From NCBI GenBank assembly GCA_036378955.1, contig DASUVM010000003.1, forward strand, positions 169,010 to 233,009: a stretch of DNA of 64,000 nt, in the 5' to 3' direction. This stretch comes from DASUVM01 sp036378955 (GTDB lineage: Bacteria; Patescibacteriota; Saccharimonadia; Saccharimonadales; Saccharimonadaceae). The position numbers and the translations under genes were made by a program. Below are positions 1 through 8,489 of the stretch, piece by piece; within the stretch, counting starts at the first letter, position 1, and the number at the start of each line of letters is the position of its first letter. Below the pieces are notes generated by a model. The model was not told the origin of the DNA. It did no database searches and saw only the letters and a list, made by a program, of their open reading frames with translations.

Positions 1-410
1 TGTTTCACAGCTTTGGCAGAAAAGTTATTCAGCTACTAAAAGCCGAACACCGTGTGCTTGCCGTTACCGCTGAGCCACAGCATATTGCCGAATCGGTCAC
101 AGAGCTGTATAGCCTGCATGGGCACCTTTCTAGCACCTATCGTGAGCACCAAGGCGCATATACAGGTGAAGTTGAAAGCTCGCTTGCTCATCGCAGTGCA
201 AAACTAGCCGCACTGCAACATTATGAAATTGAGCATGCTTTTGGCGATTCTGAGGGTGATATTGATATACTTGCCAACGCCAAGCACCAGTATTGCATTA
301 ACCCTAGCGAAGCCTTAGCGACAATTGCACAAAAGCGAGGCTGGCAGATCTTCGACGGCAATGATACAGTAGCTATCATACAAGCCGTTAAAGAGGCGTT
401 AAAGCATTAG
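1..410 (+). CDS. HAD-superfamily phosphatase, C-terminal part (5' end outside window)
   Basis: The reading frame is open from the first base of the window, so the gene starts upstream. The visible end carries HAD motif IV (GDSEGDIDIL), the acidic loop that holds Mg2+ in haloacid-dehalogenase-type phosphatases, and an upstream stretch (LAVTAEPQHIAESV) that fits the motif II T/S region of HAD-IB (SerB-like) enzymes. The nucleophile motif DxDxT lies outside the window. The in-frame GTG at 54 is internal, not a real start. The substrate cannot be told; SerB-like phosphoserine or phospholipid-headgroup phosphatases share this layout. Confidence 0.75.
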   Translation, partial: FHSFGRKVIQLLKAEHRVLAVTAEPQHIAESVTELYSLHGHLSSTYREHQGAYTGEVESSLAHRSAKLAALQHYEIEHAFGDSEGDIDILANAKHQYCINPSEALATIAQKRGWQIFDGNDTVAIIQAVKEALKH

Positions 411-436
411 TTCTTTTCTATAAAGTATTAATGCCA

Positions 437-982
437 CTATTTAACAACGCGATAATTACTGGCGTTATTATATGGCCCTAGCGGGTTTGTGGCGCAATCG
501 CCGTTAAGGGTATTTGTTTGGCTCGTGCCTTCAAATCGGTATACCAAAATATACATTTGATTTTGAGCGGCCCCGCAATAATTACCCGTTGTATTTGAAA
601 AGTAAGCATAGTTAAAGCCCGTGCCGCCCAGCACCGAAACACTTGGCGTACTAGTGGGATCTGGCGGCGCATTGCTCATATACGGCTTTAGGGCCGTTAT
701 TAAGTTCTGCCAGCTGGCGTCAGCCGTTGTGCTCCACGAAGCATTAATGGTTGTCGAGCCACTGCCGCCAGGGTATCTGCTGTTATCTGAATAGTATAGC
801 TCAAGCGCCCGGGCAATGGTTTTTATATCATTTTGGCGCAGTGAATCGCGAGCCCGCTGCTGCATACCGCCATAGGCAACCATAACAAGCGCCGCCAAAA
901 TGCCAATGATAACAATAACAATCAGCAATTCGACAAGCGTAAAGCCTCGCGCCCTATTCCCTGAAAGGCCATTCATATTCAT
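437..982 (-). CDS. Type IV prepilin-like protein
   Basis: A 181-residue protein with a classic class III signal: a short basic leader, then G|FTLVELL with Glu at +5, followed by one long hydrophobic helix (IVIVIIGILAALVMVAY). It continues with the RARDSLRQNDIKTIARALELYY motif typical of short pilins in this phylum. The C-terminal domain has two Cys that may form the D-loop disulphide. It is expected to be cleaved and methylated by a prepilin peptidase (not in the window) and assembled by the pilus machinery at 28-38 kb. It stands alone, about 27 kb from the main locus. An ATG six bases downstream (976) is an alternative start and sits 8 bases from a GATACT box. Confidence 0.9.
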   Translation of the reverse strand: MNMNGLSGNRARGFTLVELLIVIVIIGILAALVMVAYGGMQQRARDSLRQNDIKTIARALELYYSDNSRYPGGSGSTTINASWSTTADASWQNLITALKPYMSNAPPDPTSTPSVSVLGGTGFNYAYFSNTTGNYCGAAQNQMYILVYRFEGTSQTNTLNGDCATNPLGPYNNASNYRVVK

Positions 983-1114
983 ATAGTATCATTATTGCCG
1001 ATAAAACGTTTATGCTTTTAGCCAATAATGCGAGGCTATTGCGGGTAATTATGGAAATGTATGAAAATGTGAAGTGTTTTCATTACCAGTTCCGATATAT
1101 GAGTCGCCTACTGA

Positions 1115-1120
1115 TACAAT
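1115..1120 (+). promoter_or_regulatory. Extended -10 box directly before the DUF1801 gene
   Basis: TGaTACAAT; six bases separate the box from the ATG at 1127, so transcription should begin at or next to the start codon (leaderless mRNA). No Shine-Dalgarno site. Confidence 0.6.
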
Positions 1121-1126
1121 AAGAAC

Positions 1127-1552
1127 ATGGGCACAATCAAAACCTTGGTAAACGATGCCAGTGTAGAAGATTTTATTAACTCTGTTGAAGGTGCTGTGAA
1201 AAAAGCTGACGCTTTTAAAATATTAGAGATATATAAAGCAGCCACTCATGAAAAACCGAAAATGTGGGGCACAAGCATGATCGGCTTCGGGCAATATCAC
1301 TACAAATCAGACAAGAGCCGGCAAGAGGGTGATTGGCCTCTGGCCGCCTTCTCGCCAAGAAAGCAAAGCTTAACATTGTATATTATGCCGGGCGTTAATG
1401 ATTATAGCGACCTACTCAGCAAACTAGGCAAACACAAAACCAGCAAAGCGTGTTTGTATATCAATAAACTCGGCGATGTCGATGCAAACATCTTGAAGAA
1501 ACTTATAAAACGTTCGTATGACGATGCTGTAAGATTATTCGCTGCAGAATAA
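1127..1552 (+). CDS. DUF1801 domain protein
   Basis: A 141-residue soluble protein matching the DUF1801/YdhG-type fold. Visible are the N-terminal helices, the conserved segment KMWGTSMIGFGQYHYK, the strand pair around AAFSPRKQSLTLYIMPG, and the C-terminal KACLYINKLGDVD. Members are iron-chaperone-like or unknown small proteins; no enzymatic residues are recognised here. The gene stands alone with its own leaderless-type promoter. The family call is confident, the function is not. Confidence 0.8.
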   Translation: MGTIKTLVNDASVEDFINSVEGAVKKADAFKILEIYKAATHEKPKMWGTSMIGFGQYHYKSDKSRQEGDWPLAAFSPRKQSLTLYIMPGVNDYSDLLSKLGKHKTSKACLYINKLGDVDANILKKLIKRSYDDAVRLFAAE

Positions 1553-1617
1553 ACTATAGCTGATTTGGCAATTCGTAGACCTACCTAGTAGTGTTGAGCA
1601 CTAGCTGCGCGAACAGG

Positions 1618-2916
1618 CTATAGTGGCTCGGGCCAGTTGCCTCTGTCGCTTCCCGAGCCCTCATACCCCTTGGTGGCGTAGCGCAAAAGCGGCGGAGCCA
1701 TCAGAGAGGTGACGATAGCCACAAGCACGATTATCGTGTAAGCTTCAACTGTTAAAATGCCAAGCCGCATACCGACAGCAGCGATGATAACCTCAATAAC
1801 GCCACGGGCATTCAGGCTGGCGCCGAGTATCACTGCATCACGTCGACTCAAGTGACTAAGCCGTGCACCGAAATAAGCGCCTGCGAACTTGCCAATAATG
1901 GCCGCTGCCACCACGATCAGGGCCGAGACAAGCACAACCGGCTTTGCCAAAAGCGTTAGATCCATACGCAGTGCCGCCGTCACAAAAAATACCGGCACCA
2001 GTACCGACAGTACGGTTGGCAAACGAATATTCCTGGATTTCTTATGAGTGCCGAGGATGATACCGCTGATGAATGCGCCAAAAATAGCCTCTAGTCCCAG
2101 CGCGTGGGTCAAGAGAGCGCTCGCCAGGATTATGGCAGCCAAAGCAGTCACAAGATTCCCGTCACCGTTGCCGAACCTTGCCACAGCATCGATAATCCAA
2201 TGTATTATTTTTCGTCCGATGGTTAGCATGACAACCATCACCAAGATCAGCTTGAGTATAGACCAGGCAATGAAGCCGAGCTGTGCGCCGGCTATGGCCA
2301 TCGCAGATACAATTGACAGCATCGTCCAGCCGAAAGCATCGTCTATGACGGCGGCCACAAGTGCCAGCTGGCAGGTTTTGTGATTCATCAGGCCCATGTC
2401 CAGAAATGTTTTGGCAATAACCGGCAGAGCGCTCACACATAGGGCTACGCCCATAAAGAGCGCGAATGTTAACCTATCGCTTTGGCCCATCAAAGCTTCC
2501 GGTAGCAGCCAACCAACAATTATGCCAAGGGCCAAAGGAACGAACAAACCGGCCATGCTCACCTTGATAGCTGCCCGGCGCTGCTTGCGGATCAGCCATG
2601 TGTTCATCTGCATGCCGCTTAAGCCCACTAGCAACAGTACGCCCAGTTGACCGAGACCGTTCAGAAGGTGGGCCTGCCCGATATCTCCTGGAAAAAGCTG
2701 TGCATAGAGGCCCGGTGCTATCCAGCCCAAGAGAGAGGGGCCTAACAATACTCCGGCCAGGAGTTCGCCTACTATCATGGGCAGGCCAAAACGTCGAGCA
2801 AGCAGCCCCAGCAACAGGGCACTAGACAATACGACTGTCAACTGCACCAGAAATAGCAGCATGGCATCGTGGGAAACCGATGGAAATACAGTGCCAAAAT
2901 ACATAGTCAGATACAT
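1618..2916 (-). CDS. Cation:proton antiporter, CPA2 family
   Basis: A 432-residue integral membrane protein with roughly 12 hydrophobic segments. Family hallmarks are LARRFGLPMIVGELLAGVLLGPS near the N-terminus, the discontinuous-helix region with VIDDAFGW (Asp pair in the cation site) and the later SLNARGVIEVIIAAVG segment. This is the Na+(K+)/H+ exchanger fold. There is no C-terminal TrkA-N/RCK domain, so it is a minimal form without the NAD-gating seen in KefB/C. It probably serves pH and sodium homeostasis in the cytoplasmic membrane. No operon partners are apparent. Confidence 0.88.
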   Translation of the reverse strand: MYLTMYFGTVFPSVSHDAMLLFLVQLTVVLSSALLLGLLARRFGLPMIVGELLAGVLLGPSLLGWIAPGLYAQLFPGDIGQAHLLNGLGQLGVLLLVGLSGMQMNTWLIRKQRRAAIKVSMAGLFVPLALGIIVGWLLPEALMGQSDRLTFALFMGVALCVSALPVIAKTFLDMGLMNHKTCQLALVAAVIDDAFGWTMLSIVSAMAIAGAQLGFIAWSILKLILVMVVMLTIGRKIIHWIIDAVARFGNGDGNLVTALAAIILASALLTHALGLEAIFGAFISGIILGTHKKSRNIRLPTVLSVLVPVFFVTAALRMDLTLLAKPVVLVSALIVVAAAIIGKFAGAYFGARLSHLSRRDAVILGASLNARGVIEVIIAAVGMRLGILTVEAYTIIVLVAIVTSLMAPPLLRYATKGYEGSGSDRGNWPEPL

Positions 2917-3033
2917 TCTAACTTAATTCGCGGCGATTCAGCAGTATTACGCATTAAAACGTGACAATTAGGCCACTTTGCGTCACAAGATAAGAGCATT
3001 AATGATGGAGCATTATCGACCATTATCAATCCA

Positions 3034-3084
3034 CTTGGTTTTGAACCAAGAGTTTGAAGGTTTGAACCCTTCTCTCCGAGCCAA
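3034..3084 (+). other. tRNA-Gln-like 3' half (tRNA remnant or attachment-site scar)
   Basis: From 3034 the sequence has correct tRNA geometry: a perfect 5-bp anticodon stem (CTTGG/CCAAG) with loop TTTTGAA (anticodon TTG), a 5-nt variable loop, a perfect 5-bp T stem (GAAGG/CCTTC), a 7-nt acceptor strand TCTCCGA, G73 and encoded CCA. The matching 5' half (acceptor strand TCGGAGA and D arm) is absent, and T-loop position 56 is T instead of the near-invariant C. It therefore looks like a 3' half left after recombination or decay. Not a functional tRNA. Confidence 0.4.
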
Positions 3085-3135
3085 GAAACAATTTCTATGC
3101 ACCACAGCGTGTTGTGCGATATGAGAACTGAATTA

Positions 3136-3654
3136 CTAGTTTATTTGGAGCTTAGCGGCGCGCAAGAATGCTAGTTCGCGTGCTTGAATAAATTTTCTTG
3201 AATATCCGATTGGTTGATCTTTTTGAACTAAGTTGATTGCTGAATCTATATCATTGAGCCATATTTCGCTGTAGTCGTTCGCCAGTTCAGTGTTTGCCGG
3301 GTTGGTTAGCGTAACTTCACCGATTTGCTCACCAAGGTAGCAATATGAGGTTTACTTTCTCTTTTGTTGATTTTTATATTCAACAACGATGCCAATCTCG
3401 GCTATAACCCTTGCCCTGCACCCCATCTCTTCGAGTAACTCGCGCCCTAAGGCTTGCCGGGGACTTTCACCCGCTTCTATACCCCCGCCGGGTAGTTTGT
3501 GATAGTTATACCTTTCGACATTCAACAACGCAACCTGGCCAAAATTGTTAAGAAGTACAACACGTGAGGTCTCCTTTTTAGCAAAGTTTGAGGGATCGTG
3601 ATTTTGAGTGCCTGTAAATATAGTAGAGTCGCGAATCTCACACAAAAGGTTCAT
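3136..3654 (-). pseudogene. Nudix hydrolase interrupted by an in-frame TAA
   Basis: The Nudix box is complete (GGIEAGE...RELLEEMG), giving a Mg2+-dependent nucleoside-diphosphate hydrolase. The frame meets TAA at 3352-3354, after EYKNQQKRK, then continues open in the same frame with SYCYLGEQIGEV and about 70 more residues to a TAG at 3136-3138, as expected for the rest of a Nudix fold. One C-to-T change (CAA to TAA) would explain it. The start at 3654 is chosen because a TACAAT box (3662-3667) lies 7 bases before it; an upstream TTG at 3684 overlaps the kinase gene. It may be a recent pseudogene, a truncated but active enzyme, or a sequence error. Confidence 0.7.
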
Positions 3655-3661
3655 ATGGCCC

Positions 3662-3667
3662 ATTGTA
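3662..3667 (-). promoter_or_regulatory. -10 box of the interrupted Nudix gene
   Basis: Extended TGtTACAAT on the minus strand, 7 bases before ATG 3654. It lies just upstream of, and helps choose, that start; leaderless type. Confidence 0.5.
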
Positions 3668-3680
3668 ACAAAAAACAATT

Positions 3681-4337
3681 TCAATATTTGGCACAGTGTA
3701 TGAGATTAGAATCTCTTAAATTGAGTAAAACCTTCAGAGCTTGGCCGATATCGTGCTCAAAATTGTCATCGTGAATTTCTATATAGCGCAAGCCGTGCTC
3801 GCCTGCTTCATTTTGTATGTATTTACTGAAGGCTTTATTGAAAGTAGCGAATGCTTCAATTGTTTGATCATCTAAATTGTGCATCCAATCGGTGTCATTT
3901 TTCCGCGCAGTATGTAGGATGGTTTTGAGGTGTTGGTCGGACTGATTACCCAGGAAAACAGCCATGTAATCACATGTGAGTTGCTTGACGAACTCGGGAA
4001 GAACGGCTATACCCTCAATGAGAACATCAAATCCATCTGCAAGGTTACTCTCGATCAGATCTTTAACGGAGTGCCATACGATAGCTGACTCGCGGTTTTG
4101 AATTGAAATAACTTCAGAAGGATGATTGCGGAGATATACTTGCCGCGCGGGATCGTTAGACGTATATTTACCTAGATGGAATAGATCAGGCTTGTCGCTT
4201 TCTTTAATGATCTGCCTTATCATATAGCGCACAGCGTCGGTAGAGGTTGCTAAGATTGGCTTTTCTTTAAGAAACCTAAGCGTCAGGGAAGTTTTTCCGA
4301 CACGAGGAGTGCCGCCAATTAAGAAAGCTTTTGCCAT
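3681..4337 (-). CDS. P-loop kinase-like NTPase
   Basis: A 218-residue protein opening with a Walker A motif, GGTPRVGKTS, within the first 17 residues. It resembles the AAA_33/2-phosphoglycerate-kinase-like group of small-molecule kinases. IEGIAVLPEFV may be the strand bearing the second acidic site. The end overlaps the upstream reading of the Nudix gene. Paired with Nudix hydrolases on both sides, a role in nucleotide or cofactor salvage is possible but unproven. Substrate unknown. Confidence 0.7.
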   Translation of the reverse strand: MAKAFLIGGTPRVGKTSLTLRFLKEKPILATSTDAVRYMIRQIIKESDKPDLFHLGKYTSNDPARQVYLRNHPSEVISIQNRESAIVWHSVKDLIESNLADGFDVLIEGIAVLPEFVKQLTCDYMAVFLGNQSDQHLKTILHTARKNDTDWMHNLDDQTIEAFATFNKAFSKYIQNEAGEHGLRYIEIHDDNFEHDIGQALKVLLNLRDSNLIHCAKY

Positions 4338-4344
4338 AATTTGG

Positions 4345-4350
4345 ATTATA
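4345..4350 (-). promoter_or_regulatory. -10 box (TATAAT) of the P-loop kinase gene
   Basis: Consensus TATAAT on the minus strand, 7 bases before ATG 4337; leaderless arrangement, no Shine-Dalgarno site. Confidence 0.6.
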
Positions 4351-4418
4351 CCAAACGAAAACTTCGCGGAGTCTTAAGCATAGTTATCATGGTACAGCGT
4401 ATTGGATGAAATTAGAAC

Positions 4419-4802
4419 TCAAATCCAGTTATCAAGCACTAGTCTTCTATAATCAGGTTCGATCTCAATCTTTTCAAAATCTTCTCGCGTTAGCCATTTG
4501 GGGATACCTTCTAAATTGTCTTGTTTTGAGATAATGCCGTCGCTTTTGAGTGTGCCAGCGTAAGCCAGAACAATCTTGCCGTTTGAATGGTAAAAGAAGT
4601 CAACTTTTTTCAAAGATTCCGGTTCGACGCCACATTCTTCGAATAACTCCCGTCGCATAGCATCGTTCATTTCTTCTTTTTCTTCAATATGACCACCGGG
4701 TAGACCCCATCCATTTATTCGATCCATATGAATAACGAGCACTTTTGATTTGTCGTGACTGTAAATGGCTGCTTTGGTGACAACTTTGAATAAATGATGC
4801 AT
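4419..4802 (-). CDS. Nudix hydrolase
   Basis: A 127-residue protein with a full Nudix box (GGHIEEKE...RRELFEECG), preceded by the usual NGWGLPGG strand. The longer frame to 4913 would run into tRNA-Arg and its terminator, so the start is set at ATG 4802 (MHHLFKVVTKAAIYSHD). Expected to hydrolyse a nucleoside diphosphate linked to X with divalent metal; substrate unknown. It follows the tRNA-Arg terminator and has no clear ribosome-binding site. Confidence 0.82.
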   Translation of the reverse strand: MHHLFKVVTKAAIYSHDKSKVLVIHMDRINGWGLPGGHIEEKEEMNDAMRRELFEECGVEPESLKKVDFFYHSNGKIVLAYAGTLKSDGIISKQDNLEGIPKWLTREDFEKIEIEPDYRRLVLDNWI

Positions 4803-4841
4803 ATAATAATTGTTCCATACAAGCAAACATTCAACAACTAT

Positions 4842-4860
4842 AAAAAACTTCCGAGGAAGT
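4842..4860 (-). terminator. Intrinsic terminator of tRNA-Arg
   Basis: On the minus strand, a perfect 6-bp stem ACTTCC/GGAAGT with a 2-nt loop is followed by a run of T. It lies 20 nt past the tRNA CCA end. Confidence 0.8.
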
Positions 4861-4879
4861 CTCTCATGATGCTTACGCT

Positions 4880-4955
4880 TGGTACCCCGGGTAGGAATCG
4901 AACCTACGGCCAAAAGCTTAGAAGTCTCTTGCTCTATCCACTGAGCTACCGGGGC
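4880..4955 (-). tRNA. tRNA-Arg (anticodon TCT)
   Basis: 76 nt with encoded CCA. Acceptor GCCCCGG pairs with CCGGGGT (one G-T pair); D stem GCTC/GAGC; anticodon loop CTTCTAA gives TCT; T arm GTAGG-TTCGATT-CCTAC. The anticodon stem has an A31-G39 mismatch. A TATAAT-like box lies at 4970-4975. Confidence 0.95.
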
Positions 4956-5154
4956 GCGTCCGCGTATCTATTATACCGAAAGATAAGGGGTTATTCCACC
5001 CGAATGAAACTATGTCAAGATTCCCAATGAGGCTCTGAGCACTATGCCACCGGACATTACGGTTTCTGCTTAAGATTTACTACATTAACTTCGTACAACG
5101 CTCACAAATCTCTATCTGCTATACGCCGAGGCGAAACCAGGGTACCCTCCCTCG

Positions 5155-6039
5155 TTACTCTAGCCATTTCTCTTTTAAATCGGTGAGAGTATTGTTTGCC
5201 TTAAGTGTCGATAGTGCTTTGTTAATTTTTTGTCGGTTTGTATCACCTTTTCGAAAGACAACGCCGTAATATTCATCGGTAATTGGCTCGGATGCAATTT
5301 TTAATGTAGGGTTGTCGGTAATGATCTTTTTTGCACCTGAAAGCTCAGATAAAATTGCGTCAGCTTTACCGTCAACTAATGCTTTCACTGCCTGAATAAA
5401 ATCTGGGTAACGAATAACCAGCTCTGACGAGGTATATTTTAGTGCCTCTGTTTCGTTGGTTGTTTGCTCTTGTACAGCGATTCGCTTACCCTTGAGCGAC
5501 TCTGCCGATGTAATAGTGGTGTTGTCTTTTTGTGTCATAATTATTTGCCCGGCGTTTAGGTAGCTTTCAGAAAAATCATACAGCTTTTTTCGCTCGTCGG
5601 TGATCGTGACAGATGAGATTATCATGTCTACTTCTTTATCTTCAAGCGCCTTGAAAATATCGTCCCAGGGGATATTTTTAAATGTTACTTTTGCACCTAG
5701 CTCTTCGCCTAGTTTATTGGCTAGATCAATATCATACCCGGCGAGCTTGTTATTTTCATCAACGTATTCTAGCGGCTCAAACGTTGCATCTGTGCCGATA
5801 ACAAGTGTGCTGGTTGGCGCTTGGGTTTGAACCTCAGGTGATGGTTGTGGCCGCATCAAGAAGTACCAAAGCGCAAAAATCAGCGCCAACGCCAAAAGAA
5901 CAACAGCACCGATAATCAGCCCGCCCTTACGCCGGGTAGGGCCCGATGAACCGGGAGCTGGTGTTGCACTAGGCGCTGAAGGCGCCGGTTGAGTTGGTGA
6001 CGTCGATGGTGTTGGTGATTGGTTTTGATTGTTTTCCAT
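5155..6039 (-). CDS. Membrane-tethered family 3 solute-binding protein
   Basis: A 294-residue protein. Residues 1-40 are Pro/Ser/Thr-rich and end in basic TRRKGG; residues 41-63 form a single transmembrane helix; residues 75-294 are a bacterial extracellular solute-binding family 3 domain (VIGTDATFEPLEYVDENNKLAGYDIDL, then DMIISSVTITDERKKLYDFS). Such domains bind polar amino acids or opines. There is no lipobox and no ABC permease or ATPase in the window. The domain is anchored by an N-terminal helix with a disordered cytoplasmic tail, unlike classical lipoprotein binders. It lies 97 bp downstream of a sensor kinase gene on the same strand. Confidence 0.85.
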   Translation of the reverse strand: MENNQNQSPTPSTSPTQPAPSAPSATPAPGSSGPTRRKGGLIIGAVVLLALALIFALWYFLMRPQPSPEVQTQAPTSTLVIGTDATFEPLEYVDENNKLAGYDIDLANKLGEELGAKVTFKNIPWDDIFKALEDKEVDMIISSVTITDERKKLYDFSESYLNAGQIIMTQKDNTTITSAESLKGKRIAVQEQTTNETEALKYTSSELVIRYPDFIQAVKALVDGKADAILSELSGAKKIITDNPTLKIASEPITDEYYGVVFRKGDTNRQKINKALSTLKANNTLTDLKEKWLE

Positions 6040-6136
6040 AAGTAAGCCCTTATATGTGATCTATTTCTATCCTCCCAAATACGTCTAACGATGTCAAAAG
6101 ATGAAAAGAAAAGTTCATTTTAATTACATAATTGGC

Positions 6137-8284
6137 TTAAACACCCAGGGTCACTTCGCCTTCTTTGGCTTTCATTCCAGAGAGCGGAATGCTAAACCAA
6201 AAAGTTGTGCCTTTGCCCTCTTCACTCTCGAACCATATTTTACCGCCAGACGATTCAACAACTGACTTAATCAGATACAGGCCCAGCCCCGTGCCGTCTG
6301 TTTCTACCTTGACGGCATTGCTGGCACGAAAGAACTTCTGAAAAAGACGCGGCTGTTGATCTTTGGGAATACCATAGCCGTTGTCGGTCACCTGGGATAC
6401 TACCTGATCGTCTTTCTTCGAAATAAATACTGAAATTTCACCGCCCTTCGGCGTGTACTTAATGGCATTGGTGAGCAAATTAAGATACACTTGGCCGATA
6501 AGCCGTGGGTCGAGGTTAATTTTGGGTAGATCTTGATGCACGCTCACTACCAGGCTCTGCTGCTTTTCGGCAGTTTTACCCTTCAGGTCATTGATGATGC
6601 CCGAAACTAACTCCCTAAGGTCGGTGGGCTTGGGGTCGATCATAATCCGACCCGATTCAATGCGCGAAATGTTTAAGAGGGCATTCACCAAGGCAACCAT
6701 GCGCTCGGCAGAATCGGCGATGTTCTTGGCAAACTCAAGCTGCGCTTCTTCGAGCTTACCGGCGTCACCCGAGACCAGCATTTCGCTAAACCATTTAATA
6801 GCACTGAGTGGCGTGCGCAGCTGATGCGAGGCGAGCGAAATAAATTCTGTTTTCATACGGTCGACCTCTTTTTCGTGGGTGATATCTCGAATAAGCTGAA
6901 TAACGCCTGTAATTTTGCCCGCCCGAAAGATAGGCATGGCATTGATATTCAAAGAGTTGCTATGGCCGTCTTTTTTGGCAATTTTCACCTCTTTGACGAT
7001 CTTTTGGCCTGTTTGCATAACAATTTGCGAGGGCATGTCTTTAAAGGCTAGCTGAGCACCCGATTCATCTTGAAGTTGGCACTTAGCGATCGGTTGGCCA
7101 ATCAGCTGCCTCGTATCGGAGCCAAGCTCAAGAATGTTGGCGGCAATCGTATTTACCAGCAGAATTGTGCCCTTGCTATCTGTTACGATCATACCGTCAC
7201 CAACGCTATCGAGAATAGCGTCATCTTTGGCTTTTGCCTCTGCAAGTTCTTGAACCTTATTATTTAACGCTTGGCTACGGTCTTTCACCTTCTGCTCGAG
7301 ATCTGTATATAGCTCTTGCAGCTTTGACGCCATAGTATTAAATGAGGTAGCGAGCTGACCTAGCTCGTCCTTAGAGCTGACGGCAACGCGATTATCGAGC
7401 CTCCCCTCTGAGAATTCAATAGCAACTTTGTTCAGCTTCTTAAGCGGCTTTACTAAAATGCGCTGTGAAAAAACTACACTTAATATAATTGCAAAGCCAA
7501 CAGCCAACAGAGACGAAAGAGTGTTAACAAATTGCGTCGAGGCAATCAGCTGCTGTTGTGCCACAACCTGTTTGTTTGCCTCGTTGCCCGATGCCTCAAC
7601 CAGTTTGACCATAAGTAGAACGATCTGTTGCTTCTGAGCTTCTACTCTTCTCACCAACACCTGAAGCTGCTCTTGAGCAGCCGCCAGCTCTGTAGGGGGC
7701 AGCGTTTTACCTGTGAGCAAAAGCTTCTCTTTTAAGGCAAACGTTTGCAGGCTGTATTGCTGATATTTATCCCAAAAATAGCCCTTTGCATCCTTCACTA
7801 TCGTTGCTTGGTCGGCCGGGAGAGCTAAAATAACCGATGCTTTATCGAGCCCCTGCTTTTTCCATTCTGCATAAATCGCGCCTTCACTCGCCTTTTTAAA
7901 CGCCTCAGAATCGCTGCCCAAGATGAGGGCCGTGGTGTACATTTCATATTCTCGCGAGGCTTTATTAAACTCCGCCTTAGTATCCCGTACTTCTTGAAGT
8001 TCAGCCGTATATTCTGCCGCCAAGGCAAGGTGCAGTGACGAACTGGCTGCTTCAAGCGCAACATGCACTTGCTCAATACTATGCGTGGCCGGAATCTGAC
8101 GCTGAAAAAGGTTATTAATAGACGCTGAAAGCTTGTTGCTGTTGTAGTACGAATAAAGGTTGGCCGCAAAAACAACCGCAAAAATGAGTAAAAAAGTAAG
8201 AATCAGCTTGTTCTGAATTGAGTTTCGCCACCCCATATAAAATGGGTGTTTTTGATGAGATGGGTTTGGCGGGGTAGCCCTCAT
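6137..8284 (-). CDS. Sensor histidine kinase (HAMP-PAS-HisKA-HATPase), orphan
   Basis: About 715 residues. Domains in order: short cytoplasmic tail; TM1 (FLLIFAVVFAANLYSYY); a roughly 200-residue helical extracytoplasmic sensor resembling four-helix-bundle/MCP-type ligand domains; TM2 (LLAVGFAIILSVVF); HAMP; a coiled coil; a PAS domain (DSVGDGMIVTDSKGTILLVN); HisKA with the phospho-acceptor His in ASHQLRTPLSAIKWFSEML; and HATPase_c with N box NLLTNAIKYT, G1 DNGYGIP and G2 GTGLGLYLIK. No response regulator gene is nearby. The start at 8284 is preferred over 8296 because TATGAT lies 7 bases upstream. The solute-binding protein just downstream is a possible partner sensor. Confidence 0.92.
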   Translation of the reverse strand: MRATPPNPSHQKHPFYMGWRNSIQNKLILTFLLIFAVVFAANLYSYYNSNKLSASINNLFQRQIPATHSIEQVHVALEAASSSLHLALAAEYTAELQEVRDTKAEFNKASREYEMYTTALILGSDSEAFKKASEGAIYAEWKKQGLDKASVILALPADQATIVKDAKGYFWDKYQQYSLQTFALKEKLLLTGKTLPPTELAAAQEQLQVLVRRVEAQKQQIVLLMVKLVEASGNEANKQVVAQQQLIASTQFVNTLSSLLAVGFAIILSVVFSQRILVKPLKKLNKVAIEFSEGRLDNRVAVSSKDELGQLATSFNTMASKLQELYTDLEQKVKDRSQALNNKVQELAEAKAKDDAILDSVGDGMIVTDSKGTILLVNTIAANILELGSDTRQLIGQPIAKCQLQDESGAQLAFKDMPSQIVMQTGQKIVKEVKIAKKDGHSNSLNINAMPIFRAGKITGVIQLIRDITHEKEVDRMKTEFISLASHQLRTPLSAIKWFSEMLVSGDAGKLEEAQLEFAKNIADSAERMVALVNALLNISRIESGRIMIDPKPTDLRELVSGIINDLKGKTAEKQQSLVVSVHQDLPKINLDPRLIGQVYLNLLTNAIKYTPKGGEISVFISKKDDQVVSQVTDNGYGIPKDQQPRLFQKFFRASNAVKVETDGTGLGLYLIKSVVESSGGKIWFESEEGKGTTFWFSIPLSGMKAKEGEVTLGV

Positions 8285-8291
8285 GCTTTTA

Positions 8292-8297
8292 ATCATA
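8292..8297 (-). promoter_or_regulatory. -10 box of the histidine kinase gene
   Basis: TATGAT on the minus strand, 7 bases before ATG 8284. It overlaps the alternative upstream start codon at 8296, which argues for the later start. Confidence 0.45.
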
Positions 8298-8453
8298 CCT
8301 TACGTAACCGTGTCTTTGGCAAATCGATTTTTTTCAACTGTATGCTTCACCCGACATGTAACACTCCAACTCCAGTAACTAAACAATTTAAAAGACACTG
8401 AGCCAAAATTATCTTATGACAATATATTTCTTTGTTTTAGTCGATAATCATGG

Positions 8454-8459
8454 TATAAT
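8454..8459 (+). promoter_or_regulatory. Extended -10 promoter of the coiled-coil gene
   Basis: TGgTATAAT; predicted transcription start near 8466, giving a leader of about 24 nt that contains GGAGG. Confidence 0.6.
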
Positions 8460-8489
8460 ACTGTTATTCGCCTATTACTGGAGGAAGTT

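Noticed and set aside
3136..3654. Alternative genetic code as the reason for the in-frame TAA
   Set aside because: All other genes use TAA, TAG and TGA as ordinary stops; the code known in some CPR groups reassigns TGA, not TAA.
4956..5154. Possible small RNA between tRNA-Arg and the binding-protein gene
   Set aside because: Only the tRNA's -10 box and no clear hairpin with terminator were found.
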